Program-made: the position numbers and the translations under genes
In this document: positions 54,024 through 63,891 of the stretch, one piece after another
Layout: every line of letters begins with the position of its first letter
Numbering within the stretch: position 1 is the stretch's first letter
Origin: Nymphalis io
Taxonomy: Eukaryota > Arthropoda > Insecta > Lepidoptera > Nymphalidae
Assembly (NCBI RefSeq): GCF_905147045.1
Contig: NC_065916.1
Location: forward strand, 7,728,468-7,792,467
DNA: 64,000 nucleotides
Direction of reading: 5' to 3'
The notes under the pieces: generated by a model
What the model was told of the DNA's origin: nothing
The model's database searches: none
Seen by the model: the letters and a program-made list of their open reading frames with translations, nothing else

Positions 54024-55340
54024 CGACCAAAACGGCCCACAGGTGATCTTCTAGCGTACGTAAGACACCTCTGGGGTGAAGCTATCGACAAGCATGGAGA
54101 ATCGTTGGCTGTCAGCCTCGATATCTCCAAGGCTTTCGACAGAGTCTGGCACAGAAGTCTTCTCTCCAAGCTACCGGCATATGGTCTGCCTGCTCAGCTA
54201 TGCACCTGGATTGCCAGCTTCCTACACAAGCGTAGCCTTCGTGTTTTAGTAGATGGTTGCGCTTCACAATTCCATGTAGTGAATGCTGGGGTCCCCCAGG
54301 GATCTGTGCTATCTCCCACACTCTTTCTTTTGCATATCAATGATATGCTCTCTCTTGGGAACATACATTGCTATGCAGATGATAGTACAGTGCATGGTGG
54401 ATACCACGGACGCGCAGTGGCTGGGTGGGCGGAAACTGAGAAAAGGCGGGAGAATCTTGTCATTGAACTCGATAGGACGTTAGAGCTCATCGCCAAATGG
54501 GGTTCTGATAATCTTGTTGAGTTTAATGCCAAGAAAACACAGGTATGCGTTCTCACAGCGAAAAAGTCACCATTTTACCCTCATCCCTCCCTCTGTGGCA
54601 CACCGCTGATGATACAAAGCAAAATCGCCATGCTGGGGATGGACGTTCGCTGCGACCTTAGTCCAAAGAATTACATCGAGGCTATTATAAAAACAGCTTC
54701 ACGGAAACTCGGAGTTTTGAACAAGGTGCGGCGTTTTTTCACGCCACAACAACTGTGCCTGCTGTACAAAACACAGGTACGATCTTGCGTTGAATATTGC
54801 TCGCACCTTTGGGATGGCTCCGCTAAGTACCTAATGGAGGCCTTGGACCGGTTGCAGCGACGTGCAGTACGCATTATTGGCGACGTAAAGGTCACAAACA
54901 CCCTTGAACCTTTACAATTGCGTCGCGAGATAGCAGCACTGAGCGCTTTCTATCGACTGTATCACGGCGAGTGCTCTGAGGAATTATTCTCTCTAATTCC
55001 TGCTTCCCCCTTCCTTCTAAAGTCCACGCGAGCTAGTTCTCGATGTCACCGCCTAACTGTGACATCAATTCCATCGCGCACAAAGAAATTTGGCAACTCC
55101 TTTCTTTGTCGCACTACCAAAAAATGGAATTCCTTACCAGCTCACGTGTTCCCTTCCTCTTATAACCCGGGTTCCTTCAAACGAGGCGTGAAGAGGCATC
55201 TTGCGGGCCGGCAAGGCGGGGACGGCTAGTACATAACATTATTCCCGACTGTACTGGCCGTCGTCGCGTTTGGACTCTACTACCACTTACCATCAGGTGG
55301 AGTAGAGTCATTTGCCATCCCGAGGCATATAAAAAAAAAA
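54024..55340 (+). mobile_element. CR1-like LINE (family A), 5'-truncated insertion
   Basis: The element is 1,317 bp. Its left end is mid-RT (RPTGDLLAYVRHLWG); the right end is an A-run (55331-55340) after a 3' hairpin (CTCTACTACC...GGTGGAGTAGAG). AGTTT is duplicated at 54019-54023 and 55341-55345. Joining these restores the uninterrupted DDE-like unit seen in other copies, so target-primed insertion into that unit is clear. Confidence 0.95.
54105..55229 (+). CDS. LINE reverse transcriptase, palm to C-terminus (truncated ORF2)
   Basis: The open frame of 374 codons shows RT motifs LAVSLDISKAFDRVWHRSL, AGVPQGSVLSPTLFLLHIND and the catalytic HCYADDSTVHGG. The thumb (NAKKTQVCVLTAKK, LGVLNKVRRFFTP) and the conserved C-terminus (CVEYCSHLWDGSAKY, KFGNSFLCRTTKKW, FPSSYNPGSFKRGV) follow. 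The frame is open upstream to the 54024 truncation. The endonuclease and ORF1 are missing, so it cannot move by itself, but lack of decay indicates a young insertion. Clade call (CR1/Jockey group) is from motif memory. Confidence 0.9.
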   Translation: MAVSLDISKAFDRVWHRSLLSKLPAYGLPAQLCTWIASFLHKRSLRVLVDGCASQFHVVNAGVPQGSVLSPTLFLLHINDMLSLGNIHCYADDSTVHGGYHGRAVAGWAETEKRRENLVIELDRTLELIAKWGSDNLVEFNAKKTQVCVLTAKKSPFYPHPSLCGTPLMIQSKIAMLGMDVRCDLSPKNYIEAIIKTASRKLGVLNKVRRFFTPQQLCLLYKTQVRSCVEYCSHLWDGSAKYLMEALDRLQRRAVRIIGDVKVTNTLEPLQLRREIAALSAFYRLYHGECSEELFSLIPASPFLLKSTRASSRCHRLTVTSIPSRTKKFGNSFLCRTTKKWNSLPAHVFPSSYNPGSFKRGVKRHLAGRQGGDG

Positions 55341-56124
55341 AGTTTACTTTTATAAATAAATGCTGACGATTGACCGAGAGGACAAGGCAATACAGCTTGA
55401 AGATCAAATATTGCCACATTGCTGTTGTTATCAGAATTTTTGCACTCTTCGACATCTTGTTTTTGTATCGGGGTAGTCCCGCGTGAACTTCTTTATAAGC
55501 TCTCACACGGGCCACGGGGCACACAAACTCTTCCCCTGGTCATGAAACTGTGGCTGTTTACTGCACACAGTACCTAAAACCATACCCGTTAACATACCCT
55601 GGGTTAGGGTAGGGGGTTTTCTGGTAGGATCTCCTTGCGCCGGTTAGAATGAGCCGTCGCAAGTGGTGGTTGGGTTGAGGGGAAGGTTCGGTTCTATGGA
55701 TCCTCACCTTGCAGCCAGCTCTGGTACGTTAAACTGCTCATCCGATGGGGCGGAGTCCTCAAGTTTCCTCTTGTCTGTAGCGGCGCCCTATGCGGTTATA
55801 TGACAAAACACGAGTTCCGCGTTTCCTTGGTTTTAAAGTTCTTTTCTAATAATTTATAACCCTAATAACTCCGCCAGTTCTTATCCAATTTTCTCTAGAA
55901 GGAGGATGTCTTTGGATAGATCTTCTGCTTTTTTCTACGATCATGACGATTTTTATGAACACGTGCGAACAACCAACAGCAAAATATTAACTAACATACC
56001 GGATGTTAGTTTCACCTTACACGGCATTCAGCGCAGCGTCGTAGACATGTGTCCACGTGCTCAGTGTTGCCAGCACACGTATTTGCCACCATACACAAGA
56101 TGTTAATATTAATATTTTCAGCTC
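55341..56124 (-). repeat. Amplified DDE-like repeat, unit 5
   Basis: It continues the DDE-like exon on the minus strand (AIFDLQAVLPCPLGQSSAFI, about 55412-55350), then carries the full set of blocks. It ends at the junction GCTCGATGACGAGGACGATT. The most complete version of the unit. Confidence 0.85.
55906..56106 (+). CDS. Small conserved ORF of the amplified repeat (66 residues)
   Basis: Starts MSLDRSSAFFYDHDDFYEHV and ends CCQHTYLPPYTRC. In the copies at 47652 and 51608 the same reading is broken by single-base shifts. It is antisense to the DDE-like exon orientation. A short AG-preceded tail (CTCGATGACGAGGACGATTG, Leu-Asp-Asp-Glu-Asp-Asp-stop) could be a second exon. Coding status is uncertain. 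Confidence 0.25.
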   Translation: MSLDRSSAFFYDHDDFYEHVRTTNSKILTNIPDVSFTLHGIQRSVVDMCPRAQCCQHTYLPPYTRC

Positions 56125-56585
56125 GATGACGAGGACGATTGACCGAGAGGACAAGGCAATACAGCTTGAAGATCAATTGCTGTTGTTATCAGAATTTTTG
56201 CACTCTTCGACATCTTGTTTTTGTAACGGGGTAGTCCCGCGTGAACTTCTTTATAAGCTCTCACACGGGCCACGGGGCACGAAAACTCTTGCCCTGGTCA
56301 TGAAACTGTGGCTGTTTACTGCACACAGTACCTAAAACCATACCCTTAAACATACCCTGGGTTAGGGTAAGGGGTTTTCTGGTAGGATCTCCTTGCGCCG
56401 GTTAGAATGAGCCGTCGCAAGGGGTGGTTGGGTTGAGGGGAAGGTTCGGTTCTATGGATCCTCACCTTGCAGCCAGCTCTGGTACGTTAAACTGCTCATC
56501 CGATGGGGCGGAGTCCTCAAGTTACCTCGTGTCTGTAGCGGCGCTCTATGCGGTTATCTAACAAAACACGAGTGCCGCATTTCTT
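56125..56585 (-). repeat. Amplified DDE-like repeat, unit 6 (truncated)
   Basis: Directly follows unit 5 with the same junction as units 1/2. A 12-base deletion removes part of the NVAIFDL codons (AAGATC|AATTGC at 56175). It is cut at about 56585 by a CR1-like LINE 3' end. Confidence 0.8.
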
Positions 56586-57200
56586 TTTTTTTTTAACTAT
56601 TTAAGCTAGCGCTTGACTGTTATCACACCTGATGGCAGGTGACAGGTGTCTAAGATGGAGCGCGCTTGCCTAGAAGATGCCTATTCACTCTAGACTTGAA
56701 GGTACCCCTAATGTAGGTGGTGGGAAAAACGGAGGTGGTGGGTATTCCAGATCTTAGTGGTGCGTATCAGAAACAAGGAAGCAAATCGTTTCGTACGTGT
56801 CTTAGATACATCAACAACGGACGGGTGCAGATCTTTACGATGCCTCGCAGTTCTATGGTAAAAAGGTGACGGAGGAACCAAATTAAATAGTTCCTGGGCA
56901 CACTCCGAAATATATTCTGTAGAAAACCGACAGACAGGCAACCTTACGACGGTGTTTCAAGTTCTGGAGTTTTGCGACCAGTGTCTGGTCGCCAATGAGC
57001 CTTCAAGCACGACGATCCACTGAATCCAAAGCCTCAAGCTGGTACTTAGCAGAGCCGTCCCATAAATGGCTGCAGTACTCCATGCACGATCTGACTTTAT
57101 CTTGATATATGGTCAGAAGCTGTTCCGGTGTGAAGTACTGTTTGACCGTATTGAGGATACCAAGTTTTTTGCCTGCAGTTTTAGCTTTGGATTCAATGCA
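56586..57200 (-). pseudogene. CR1-like LINE (family B), C-terminal part
   Basis: The minus strand gives KLGILNTVKQYFTPEQLLT, QDKVRSCMEYCSHLWDGSAK, and after a shift CAQELFNLVPPSPFYHRTAR and KTRTKRFASLFLIRTTKIWN. The organisation matches family A but the sequence is diverged. The 3' end near 56590 carries a T-run on the plus strand. Truncated at about 57200. Confidence 0.8.
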
Positions 57201-57525
57201 TTGTCCAAAGTTGAGTTTCGAATATTTTCGTATTCCATAATTAATTTTTCTTTATTCTAATTAACTGTGTGTGTTGTATTCTTTTCACTTCTGAATTGTA
57301 AAAACTAGATCTCAACACGAAATCCGCAATGCTCGTAAAGAGAATTCAATCAGTTTCCCGCCATAAAGAGTATTTGTCAATGTTCTTCTTGTCAGAATAA
57401 AAATATAGATTATTATTAATTAATATAAAAAATGACAGATACTCTCCAGTAATATTTAATATTAATTCGTATCACATCTAATATTATATATTACAATCTG
57501 ACTTAGTCTTACACAAGTAACTTTT
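57200..57525. other. AT-rich, no supported gene
   Basis: Nothing recognised on either strand. Confidence 0.5.
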
Positions 57526-57529
57526 TCTG

Positions 57530-57885
57530 AGTCAATTTTCGTTTAGGGCACACTTTCCCGATTTGCTTCAAGTGGATTAATACAGTTTTATCACTTATCC
57601 CGAAGCCTGCAGCTATCTCTGAAGTGTTTTGTGATGGATCCGCTTCCACAATAGCCTGTTATTCTTCATTTTCCATATTGGTCTTCGGCCGTAAACAGGG
57701 TTGGTTCTGAAGGTCGAAATTTCCAGAACGAGATCGTTGAAACCAAAAACGTACCGTGCTTTCTTTTGCGATACCAGAGCCGTACACATCATTAATCCTT
57801 AGAGCTGTTTCTGCAGCACTGATGACACGGTAGAACTCGTACCCGTAAATATACCGATTTATTTATTTTTCCATTGTGCGGTTAT
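57530..57885 (-). pseudogene. mariner (Mos1/irritans-like) transposase N-terminus
   Basis: Across frameshifts the minus strand reads RINDVYGSGIAKESTVRFWF, RSGNFDLQNQP, KAIVEADPSQNTSEI-type codons and SDKTVLIHLKQIGKV. This is the double helix-turn-helix DNA-binding domain of a mariner. The catalytic domain is absent. Confidence 0.75.
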
Positions 57886-58020
57886 AAGCGACGCCAAAGA
57901 AAAAAATAATACAAAAAAAAAACAAATGAATAACTGTTTTCAAAACTCAAATGTACCAGCTAAATGAATTTATAAATTTGAATTTGAAAAAATAAATTTG
58001 TCCGTATAATATTATATCCG
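57886..58020. other. AT-rich spacer
   Basis: A-rich sequence flanking the mariner fragment; nothing else seen. Confidence 0.4.
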
Positions 58021-58200
58021 ATTGAAAACGGAAATTAAGCGAAAGTTTATACTTGATGAAGGTTATAAAATGCTGGCAGCATTTTAAACGAATATCGATT
58101 CCAGTAGTTTTAATATGAATGTCAATTTACAATAACCGATTATTTATTTTGAATAAGGATTTTATTAGAGAAAATTATAATTTTGCTATGATCTCTCTAA
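58020..58200. repeat. Paralogous segment of 35270-35460
   Basis: Left edge of the diverged copy of the 35-41 kb locus. Shared strings are listed under 35270-35460. Confidence 0.7.
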
Positions 58201-58489
58201 CAATAATATAATAAAATTTCAATTCATCGTTTTCATCTTAGTTTGGTTGCAATCGAAGTGTTCGTTACTATTTCACTACTACTACAATTTGTTTCATCAT
58301 CACGAATATCACAGAACCAATTTATCAACGTATGTATTAAAAGGTCTGTCCAGAGAACCAGTGGTAGTTCGTCTGATCTTGTCATTCTCGTGACAATTCT
58401 ATTAAAAACACCTCGCGTTATCCAGTAATCTAATAAGAATATTATGTTCGTTAATATTATCAAAATTTGATCAATAATATATACAATTA

Positions 58490-59056
58490 TTCAGGTAGTA
58501 TTTCCCTAGCGTCTGTTCTTAAATTAAGCACGTTTTGACCGGATTTCCTTGCCTTTTCTAGAATTTCTAGATTTAGATGTGTTGCCATTGCATGCGTTAA
58601 CATGGAGATTGGTAGGTATCTCTTGTAATCTTGGGTCTATGCCACGCACTTTTCATTTACCAAAGAAATAAATTCAGAAAATTCAAAATTCTGACAGTAT
58701 TTGTCAATGTCAGGAATTAATATAGAGTGCGGATCAATGTCATAGGGAGGCTCATCTTGTAAGGGCTCTTCTACCGTATCGAATTTAACTTCCTGCACTG
58801 AACCAGGTTTTGGGGTCTTCGGCTTCTTAAATACCTTTGATCGTTGTGTTGCACTGCGGTTGACCTCCCTTCTTGGATCATATCGTTCAGGTTCATATGA
58901 CCAATCTGCTATCATCTGGCGCTCATTTAATCGTTGATATGCGCGTTGCGCGTTGCGGGCTGCTCGGTTGCCTCCGGAATGGCCTCTTCCACGTGAAACG
59001 TAGTCACGATTCTGATTGTTGCTAATCTCGGTATTACTTCGAGGAATGCTAATATG
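58490..59056 (-). pseudogene. Unrecognised RG-rich ORF, one in-frame stop
   Basis: One minus-strand frame runs from 59056 to about 58490 with a single stop near 58637. It reads DYVSRGRGHSGGNRAARNAQ, MIADWSYEPERYDPRREVNR, then KTPKPGSVQEVKFDTVEEP, DPHSILIPDIDKYCQNFEFS, and after the stop MATHLNLEILEKARKSGQNV. An Arg/Gly-rich part followed by an acidic part suggests a nucleic-acid-binding structural protein (gag-like), but I recognise no family. The 5' end is cut by the SINE at 59065. Confidence 0.4.
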
Positions 59057-59064
59057 TCAAAAAC

Positions 59065-59370
59065 GACCGAGCCGAGATGGCCCAGTGGTAAGAACGCGTG
59101 AATCTTAACCGATGATCGTGGGTTCAAACCCGGGCAAGCACCCCTGAATTTTCATGTGCTTAATTTGTGATTATAATTCATCTCGTGCTTGACGGTGAAG
59201 GAAAACATCGTGAGGAAACCTGCATGTGTCTAATTTCACTGAAATTCTGCCACATGTATATTCCACAAGCCCGCATTGGAGCAGCGTGGTGAAATAAGCT
59301 CCTAACCTTCTCCTAAATAAGAGAAGAGGAAGCCACTAGCCCAGCAGTGGGACATTCACAGGCTGTTACG
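59065..59370 (+). mobile_element. tRNA-derived SINE, full length
   Basis: The head GCCGAGATGGCCCAGTGGTA carries an A box (59078-59088) and GGTTCAAACC a B box (59121-59130). The body has ATTATAATTCATCTCGTGCT, and the tail ends CCCAGCAGTGGGACATTCAC. Same family as 40270-40595 (opposite orientation) and 39925-40100. No clear target duplication was seen. Confidence 0.85.
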
Positions 59371-59389
59371 GTAGGGTAAGTTCAATTAC

Positions 59390-60115
59390 AGGCAATTTTA
59401 CATAATTATGTGTATTTTGATAATAACTTTTTATATATTTTTTATTCAGAATGGTGTGCACTCTGGAAGGTTTGCTTTGCAGATAACACAACACAGTCAT
59501 CAAGAGATATAGCCCTGAATGATTTTGTCTTCTAATGTGTGAGTATATCTTACTTATTTTCAAGGTTTCAAATTATTAAAGTAACCAAATGGATACTTTT
59601 TTATATATAATTAACAAACCATAAATTATATAAAGCAATGTCTTTAGAAATTGCACATTACATCAAAACTCCCAATATATATGTATGATTCCAATCCATT
59701 TTTAATGTTTTTAATTATTTTTCTTAATTCATTCCCGGGGAATGTGGAAGGCCCTTGTGTGGGACGCTACATGTCTTGGCATACTAAACATTACCTTCAT
59801 ATTCTCCCTAAAATAAATATGATATGTTTGATTTTATTTATTTATTATTTGGACGACAACCAGTTACAAAATTAAAATAATCAATTTAAAAAAAAAATCA
59901 CTAACATTTGTTTTATTCCGGTTGTTCCAATAAGTATTTTTTACATAAATCAATAGAAAGATATCAAAATTTTCTTTTTAACATGGCTGATGTTACGTTT
60001 TTAACAAATATTTGTGTTTTCATTTGTTTTTTATTTACATTTCAGTAACAGTATGCAGTCGGTGATGGAGAAGTTGAAGAGTCTACACATCTTTGAAATC
60101 CGTAAGTAAAATTCA
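59390..60115 (+). pseudogene. Diverged duplicate of the peptide-gene locus
   Basis: 59450-59538 corresponds to exon 2 (TTCAG before, GTGAGT after). 60046-60101 corresponds to the first coding exon (TTTCAG before, GTAAGT after), shortened by loss of about 35 bases that include the ATG context and the DDYYDE codons. Intron sequence (59510-59680) is also shared. No duplicates of the later exons were found, so this copy is presumably non-functional. Confidence 0.6.
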
Positions 60116-60204
60116 ACTAATATTTTTAAAGGTTCCTGTTGATTGTTATTTTTAAATGAATAGCAAAACCTGTAGTGCTTTGTGCAACCTAATAACAATA
60201 TAAA

Positions 60205-60510
60205 ACAGTATAGGTAAGCGGACGAGCAAATGGGCCACCTCGTCAGGTGGTCAATGTATATGGGCGTTGGTGACCACTTACGACGGTATACTATACTATA
60301 CGACGGTATATTACATTGGCATTGTAAGAAATGTTACCAATGCGCCACCAACCTTGGGAACCAAGATGTTATGTTCCTGTAATTACACTGACTTACTCAC
60401 CCTTCAAACCGGAACACAACAATACCATGTACTGCTGTTTTGCGGTAGAATATCTGATGAGTGGTCGGTACCTGCCCAGACGAGCTTGCAAAGCTCTACC
60501 ACCAGTAGAA
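60205..60510 (-). mobile_element. Metulj-like SINE with internal 30-base insertion
   Basis: On the minus strand it matches 37292-37609. A CGACGGTATACTATACTATA-type tandem insert (about 60279-60310) interrupts it within the GGTGACCACTTAC segment. The head GGTAGAGCTTTGCAAGCTCG is at about 60500. Confidence 0.8.
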
Positions 60511-60564
60511 ATATATTAAATAAAATAATTACATTATGACAACGAGAAATCTTTATCAGTGTAC

Positions 60565-60650
60565 TGTATGCCCACTGATTCGCCGGCGCGGATTTTTGTC
60601 TGAAACTACATACTTCAATCTTACTTATTTGTCGAAATAATTATGAAATA
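60565..60650. repeat. Segment shared with 41343-41420
   Basis: TGCCCACTGATTCGCCGGCGC and ACTTCAATCTTACTT occur in the same order as at 41.3 kb. Confidence 0.5.
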
Positions 60651-60659
60651 AAATATATT

Positions 60660-61425
60660 TGTCGGATTGAACATACATGGTTATCATTATTGGAGTTTAT
60701 TGCGTGGTCCTTGTTTGTAAGGAAAAAATTTCTTCTTTGATTTCCCGGGGCAAAACTTAATTTGATTATATACACCCATAAGAAACGATTTCAGTATTTT
60801 TTTTTAAATTTTTATGACATTTAAGCGTCGCTATAAAGGTTTGAATTTTAAATATTAATAAGTCAGGACATTAAAAAAATACAAAATTATTGTTGATATT
60901 ATAAATTGAGATATTATTTAAATATATGAATCATTTATTTTTAAGATATAAGGGTTGCCTTGCTAGTATGAGGGTACTTTTTCCTACACTCTTTTACCAA
61001 CAAAAGCAAATATTGCTTTTGTTCTTCATTGGTTCAACACCGCGCTCAGCTATGTCGTTCACTACTTACAAAGAATAATCGATATTTTTGGTAGCCACAT
61101 AATCAGTGTCTTCGTTCCAGGTTTCCACGTCCTTTATTCAAAAAAATTAATGAGTTATAGAAATAGGATCTAGATGAATTTTAAGGAATTACTACTCACG
61201 AATTTTCTATATTTTTTTCGTGATTATGGTTGATAATAAACCTTGTTATTATTTTTGGGCAGTCTTCTGTGCCTTCAATTTTCAGTACTTCTACCATTTT
61301 CTTCATCTCTTGAACATTGAAAATTCGTCATTGGAAAATGCAAACGAAAGACAACACAAGCACAACAGAAGCATTATTTTGTTAAAGCTTTCAAAGGCTT
61401 TTAGGTCTTGCAATAATTAGTCGCA
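60660..61425. other. AT-rich, no supported gene
   Basis: No recognisable coding or repeat sequence up to the 3' end of the DDE-like protein frame. Confidence 0.45.
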
Positions 61426-61429
61426 CTGA

Positions 61430-62145
61430 CTATTTTTTAATATCAGTGATATTTTTCTTGCCTGCACCACTCATTATAATCTTAGCTGTGTTCCATAGTT
61501 CAGTTTTATATGTAGTTTCGTACTTATATGTATCAGAACCTTTAACGAATTTCACGATTTTAATATTGGAAATTCTGATTGGTTTGCCATCACAATTTTT
61601 GACAGTGTTTAAGTTAATTCATTAAAGTTCATTCCATTCACAATGAAACTATTACCACTCTTTTTAGCATTACGGATTAGACTCGCGTACTGATCTGGGG
61701 TATAAATTGGTCCAGATTGTTTTGCTTGACGAATGTTTTTCTCTATTATCGAGTGGGCGGCATCCGCTTCGTTTTGAGTGTGTCCACGAATTAAGAACTT
61801 GTATGTTATAGATCTAATAAGTAACAAACTTAAAATGTATTTGTTTTTTTGTTGACCGCAACAGTTATCTCGGAAATAAGTTGTCTGAATTTGGGTTATT
61901 CGAAGAACATTCTTTTAAAAAAATTTACAAGCAAGAACCTATTTTATTCGCTCCTCGCTTACCCTCGCGCCAAAAGTAACAAAATGTTTTCTTATCCTTA
62001 ATATTTGAGACTGTAAAGTTTAGTTTACTTTTATAAATAAATGCTGACGATTGACCGAGAGGACAAGGCAATACAGCTTGAAGATCAAATATTGCCACAT
62101 TGCTGTTGTTATCAGAATTTTTGCACTCTTCGATATCTTGTTTTT
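61430..62145 (-). pseudogene. DDE-like (RNase-H-fold) protein, best copy
   Basis: Read on the minus strand from 62145: QDVEECKNSDNNSNVAIFDL, where the first candidate catalytic Asp is in FDLQAVL. Next KLNFTVSNIKDKKTFCYFW, EGKRGANEIG-type codons, and the DNCCGQQKNKYIL motif (second Asp, about 61870). Then FLIRGHTQNEADAAHSIIEK (third acidic site, about 61770), QSGPIYTPDQYASLIRNAKK, GMNFNELT and, after a shift near 61608, NTVKNCDGKPIRISN and YKYETTYKTELWNTAKIIMS. I recognise the pattern FDLQAVL ... DNCxGQxKN ... GHTxxExD from large uncharacterised insect protein families thought to be transposon-derived nucleases. A handful of stops and shifts inactivate this copy. Confidence 0.75.
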
Positions 62146-62572
62146 GTAACGGGGTAGTCCCGCGTGAACTTCTTTATAAGCTCTCACACGGGCCACGGGG
62201 CACACGCTCTTCCCCTGGTCATGAAACTGTGGCTGTATACTTTTTTTTTCCTGCACACAGTACCTAAAACCATACCCTTAAACATACCCTGGGTTAGGGT
62301 CCTTACTTGGGGGTTTTCTGGTAAGATCTCCTTGCGCCGGTTAGAATGAGCCGTCGCAAGGGGTGGTTGGGTTGAGGGGAAGGTTCGGTTCTATGGATCC
62401 TTACCTTACAGCCAGCTCTGGTACGTTAAACTGCTCATCCGATGGGGCGGAGTCCTCAAGATTCCTCGTGTCTGAAGCGGCGCCCTATGCGGTTATATGA
62501 CAAAACACGTGTGCCGTGTTTCTTAGGTTCCAACTTTCTCGTCTTTGGATAGATCTTCTTCCGCTGTTTTCA
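62146..62572 (-). repeat. Amplified DDE-like repeat, unit 7, 5' blocks
   Basis: It contains the GCACACAGTACC block, GGTTAGGGTCCTTACTTGGG (a small change from the other units) and the GCAGCCAGCTCTGGTACGTT block. It ends CTTTGGATAGATCTTCTTCC where RTE sequence starts, the same fusion as at 49.0 kb. Confidence 0.8.
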
Positions 62573-63096
62573 ATGTGAGACCTATGTATTATACTATTAA
62601 ATATTTATATTTTACTTTGACGTTGCGTTTTTAAAGACAGCTCTAATATGAGATAACTTTGTCTTAGCAGTCTGAATAATATTTCATCAAACATGTATTT
62701 TCCGTCCACTTCTTTCTGTCACTCGTCATCTTAATACTTATCACCTTCATACACATATCCTTTCTTACGCAATCCATGCACACTGTCTGCGGCCTCCCCT
62801 GCCCCCTATATCCATCGAGATTCATTCTCATCACCCTTCTAGTAACATGCTTTTTATCCGTTCTCATCACATACCCATACCACGCTAATCTATTACTCTT
62901 TCAACTTTTGATCTATTTGTGCTACTTTCTCTGATATACTCATTTCTTATTTTGTCTATGCTAGGTACACCGCATGTCCCTCTTAACATTCGCATCTCTG
63001 TCAGTTTTATAGTTTTACTTTCTCTTCTTTTGCTGTCCAACATTCAGAACCATACATCACGACAGGTGTTATTAATCTTCCCTTTGATCTTCAATG
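62573..63096 (-). pseudogene. RTE-type LINE 3' end (duplicate of 49.0 kb)
   Basis: The minus frame MRTDKKHVTRRVMRMNLDGY matches 49110-49316. The RT palm part present at 49.6-49.87 kb is missing: at about 63096 the sequence jumps to the exon-like block. Net length difference between the two copies is about 400 bases. Confidence 0.8.
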
Positions 63097-63353
63097 GCAT
63101 TACTTCTTTACCTCGGACCGAAATCACGCCACTCTGACGACACAAAGACACGCCTCCCCCCCCTCCCCCCTGGGGTCTATCCTTCAGCTAATTCGGCCGT
63201 TCCTGAAGTCGGTTCGTCCGCAACCGCAGCATCTTCAGGCAGCAACCGGCGTGGTCGCGATGGTTGATTGTGGACCTCCGCTTGTACTTCTTGCATGTTT
63301 CCCTCCGCGCTTTCTTTGGATTTTTTGTTGATTGGTAAACTTATTTTTATTTT

Positions 63354-63884
63354 GTGATCAAAACTTTATTAAATGAATACGAAAAAAACAATATTTTTGT
63401 TGATCTTAAAATTCGAAGCGTTCAGTCTAGCTTTAATAAACTTACTGATGTTTTAAATCTTGCAAAGAATTCGAATTTTAATTTTTGTATCCAATTGTAC
63501 GAGGCAAACTTTTATAAAATCTGGATACATAAAATAACTAAATTATTACACATTCTGTATATTTATAAAAATTGGCAACCCTGGCAAATTGGCAACCGTA
63601 CAAAGTTGCTGTACTTCTGTTTAAATGCTATTAATGAAATTTAAGTCGATAGTTGTATTCGCTATGTGCGAAGTACCTGGTGGGGGTATAGTAGTGATCG
63701 CAGCGCTTACCGTGGCAGAAATACGCAACAATCCGGGAAAGTAAAGTCAATTCGCACGGAGTTCGTAATAAATAAAAATAAAAAACCTAATAATATATGT
63801 TGTTGTATTGTGAACTGCAAAGATAACGGCACAAATAGTCGGTGTAAATTCCATATATTTCCTACTTTTAAGTGTTTAAGTTAA
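63354..63884 (+). pseudogene. THAP-like ORF, second copy (broken)
   Basis: A near-identical copy of 50201-50752 with a 21-base deletion (REMQYHI codons) and a stop at 63645 (ATTTAAG in place of ATTGAAG). The half finger CCCIVNCKDNGTNSRCKFHI is intact in its own frame (63666-63884). Confidence 0.45.
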
Positions 63885-63891
63885 TATCGTT

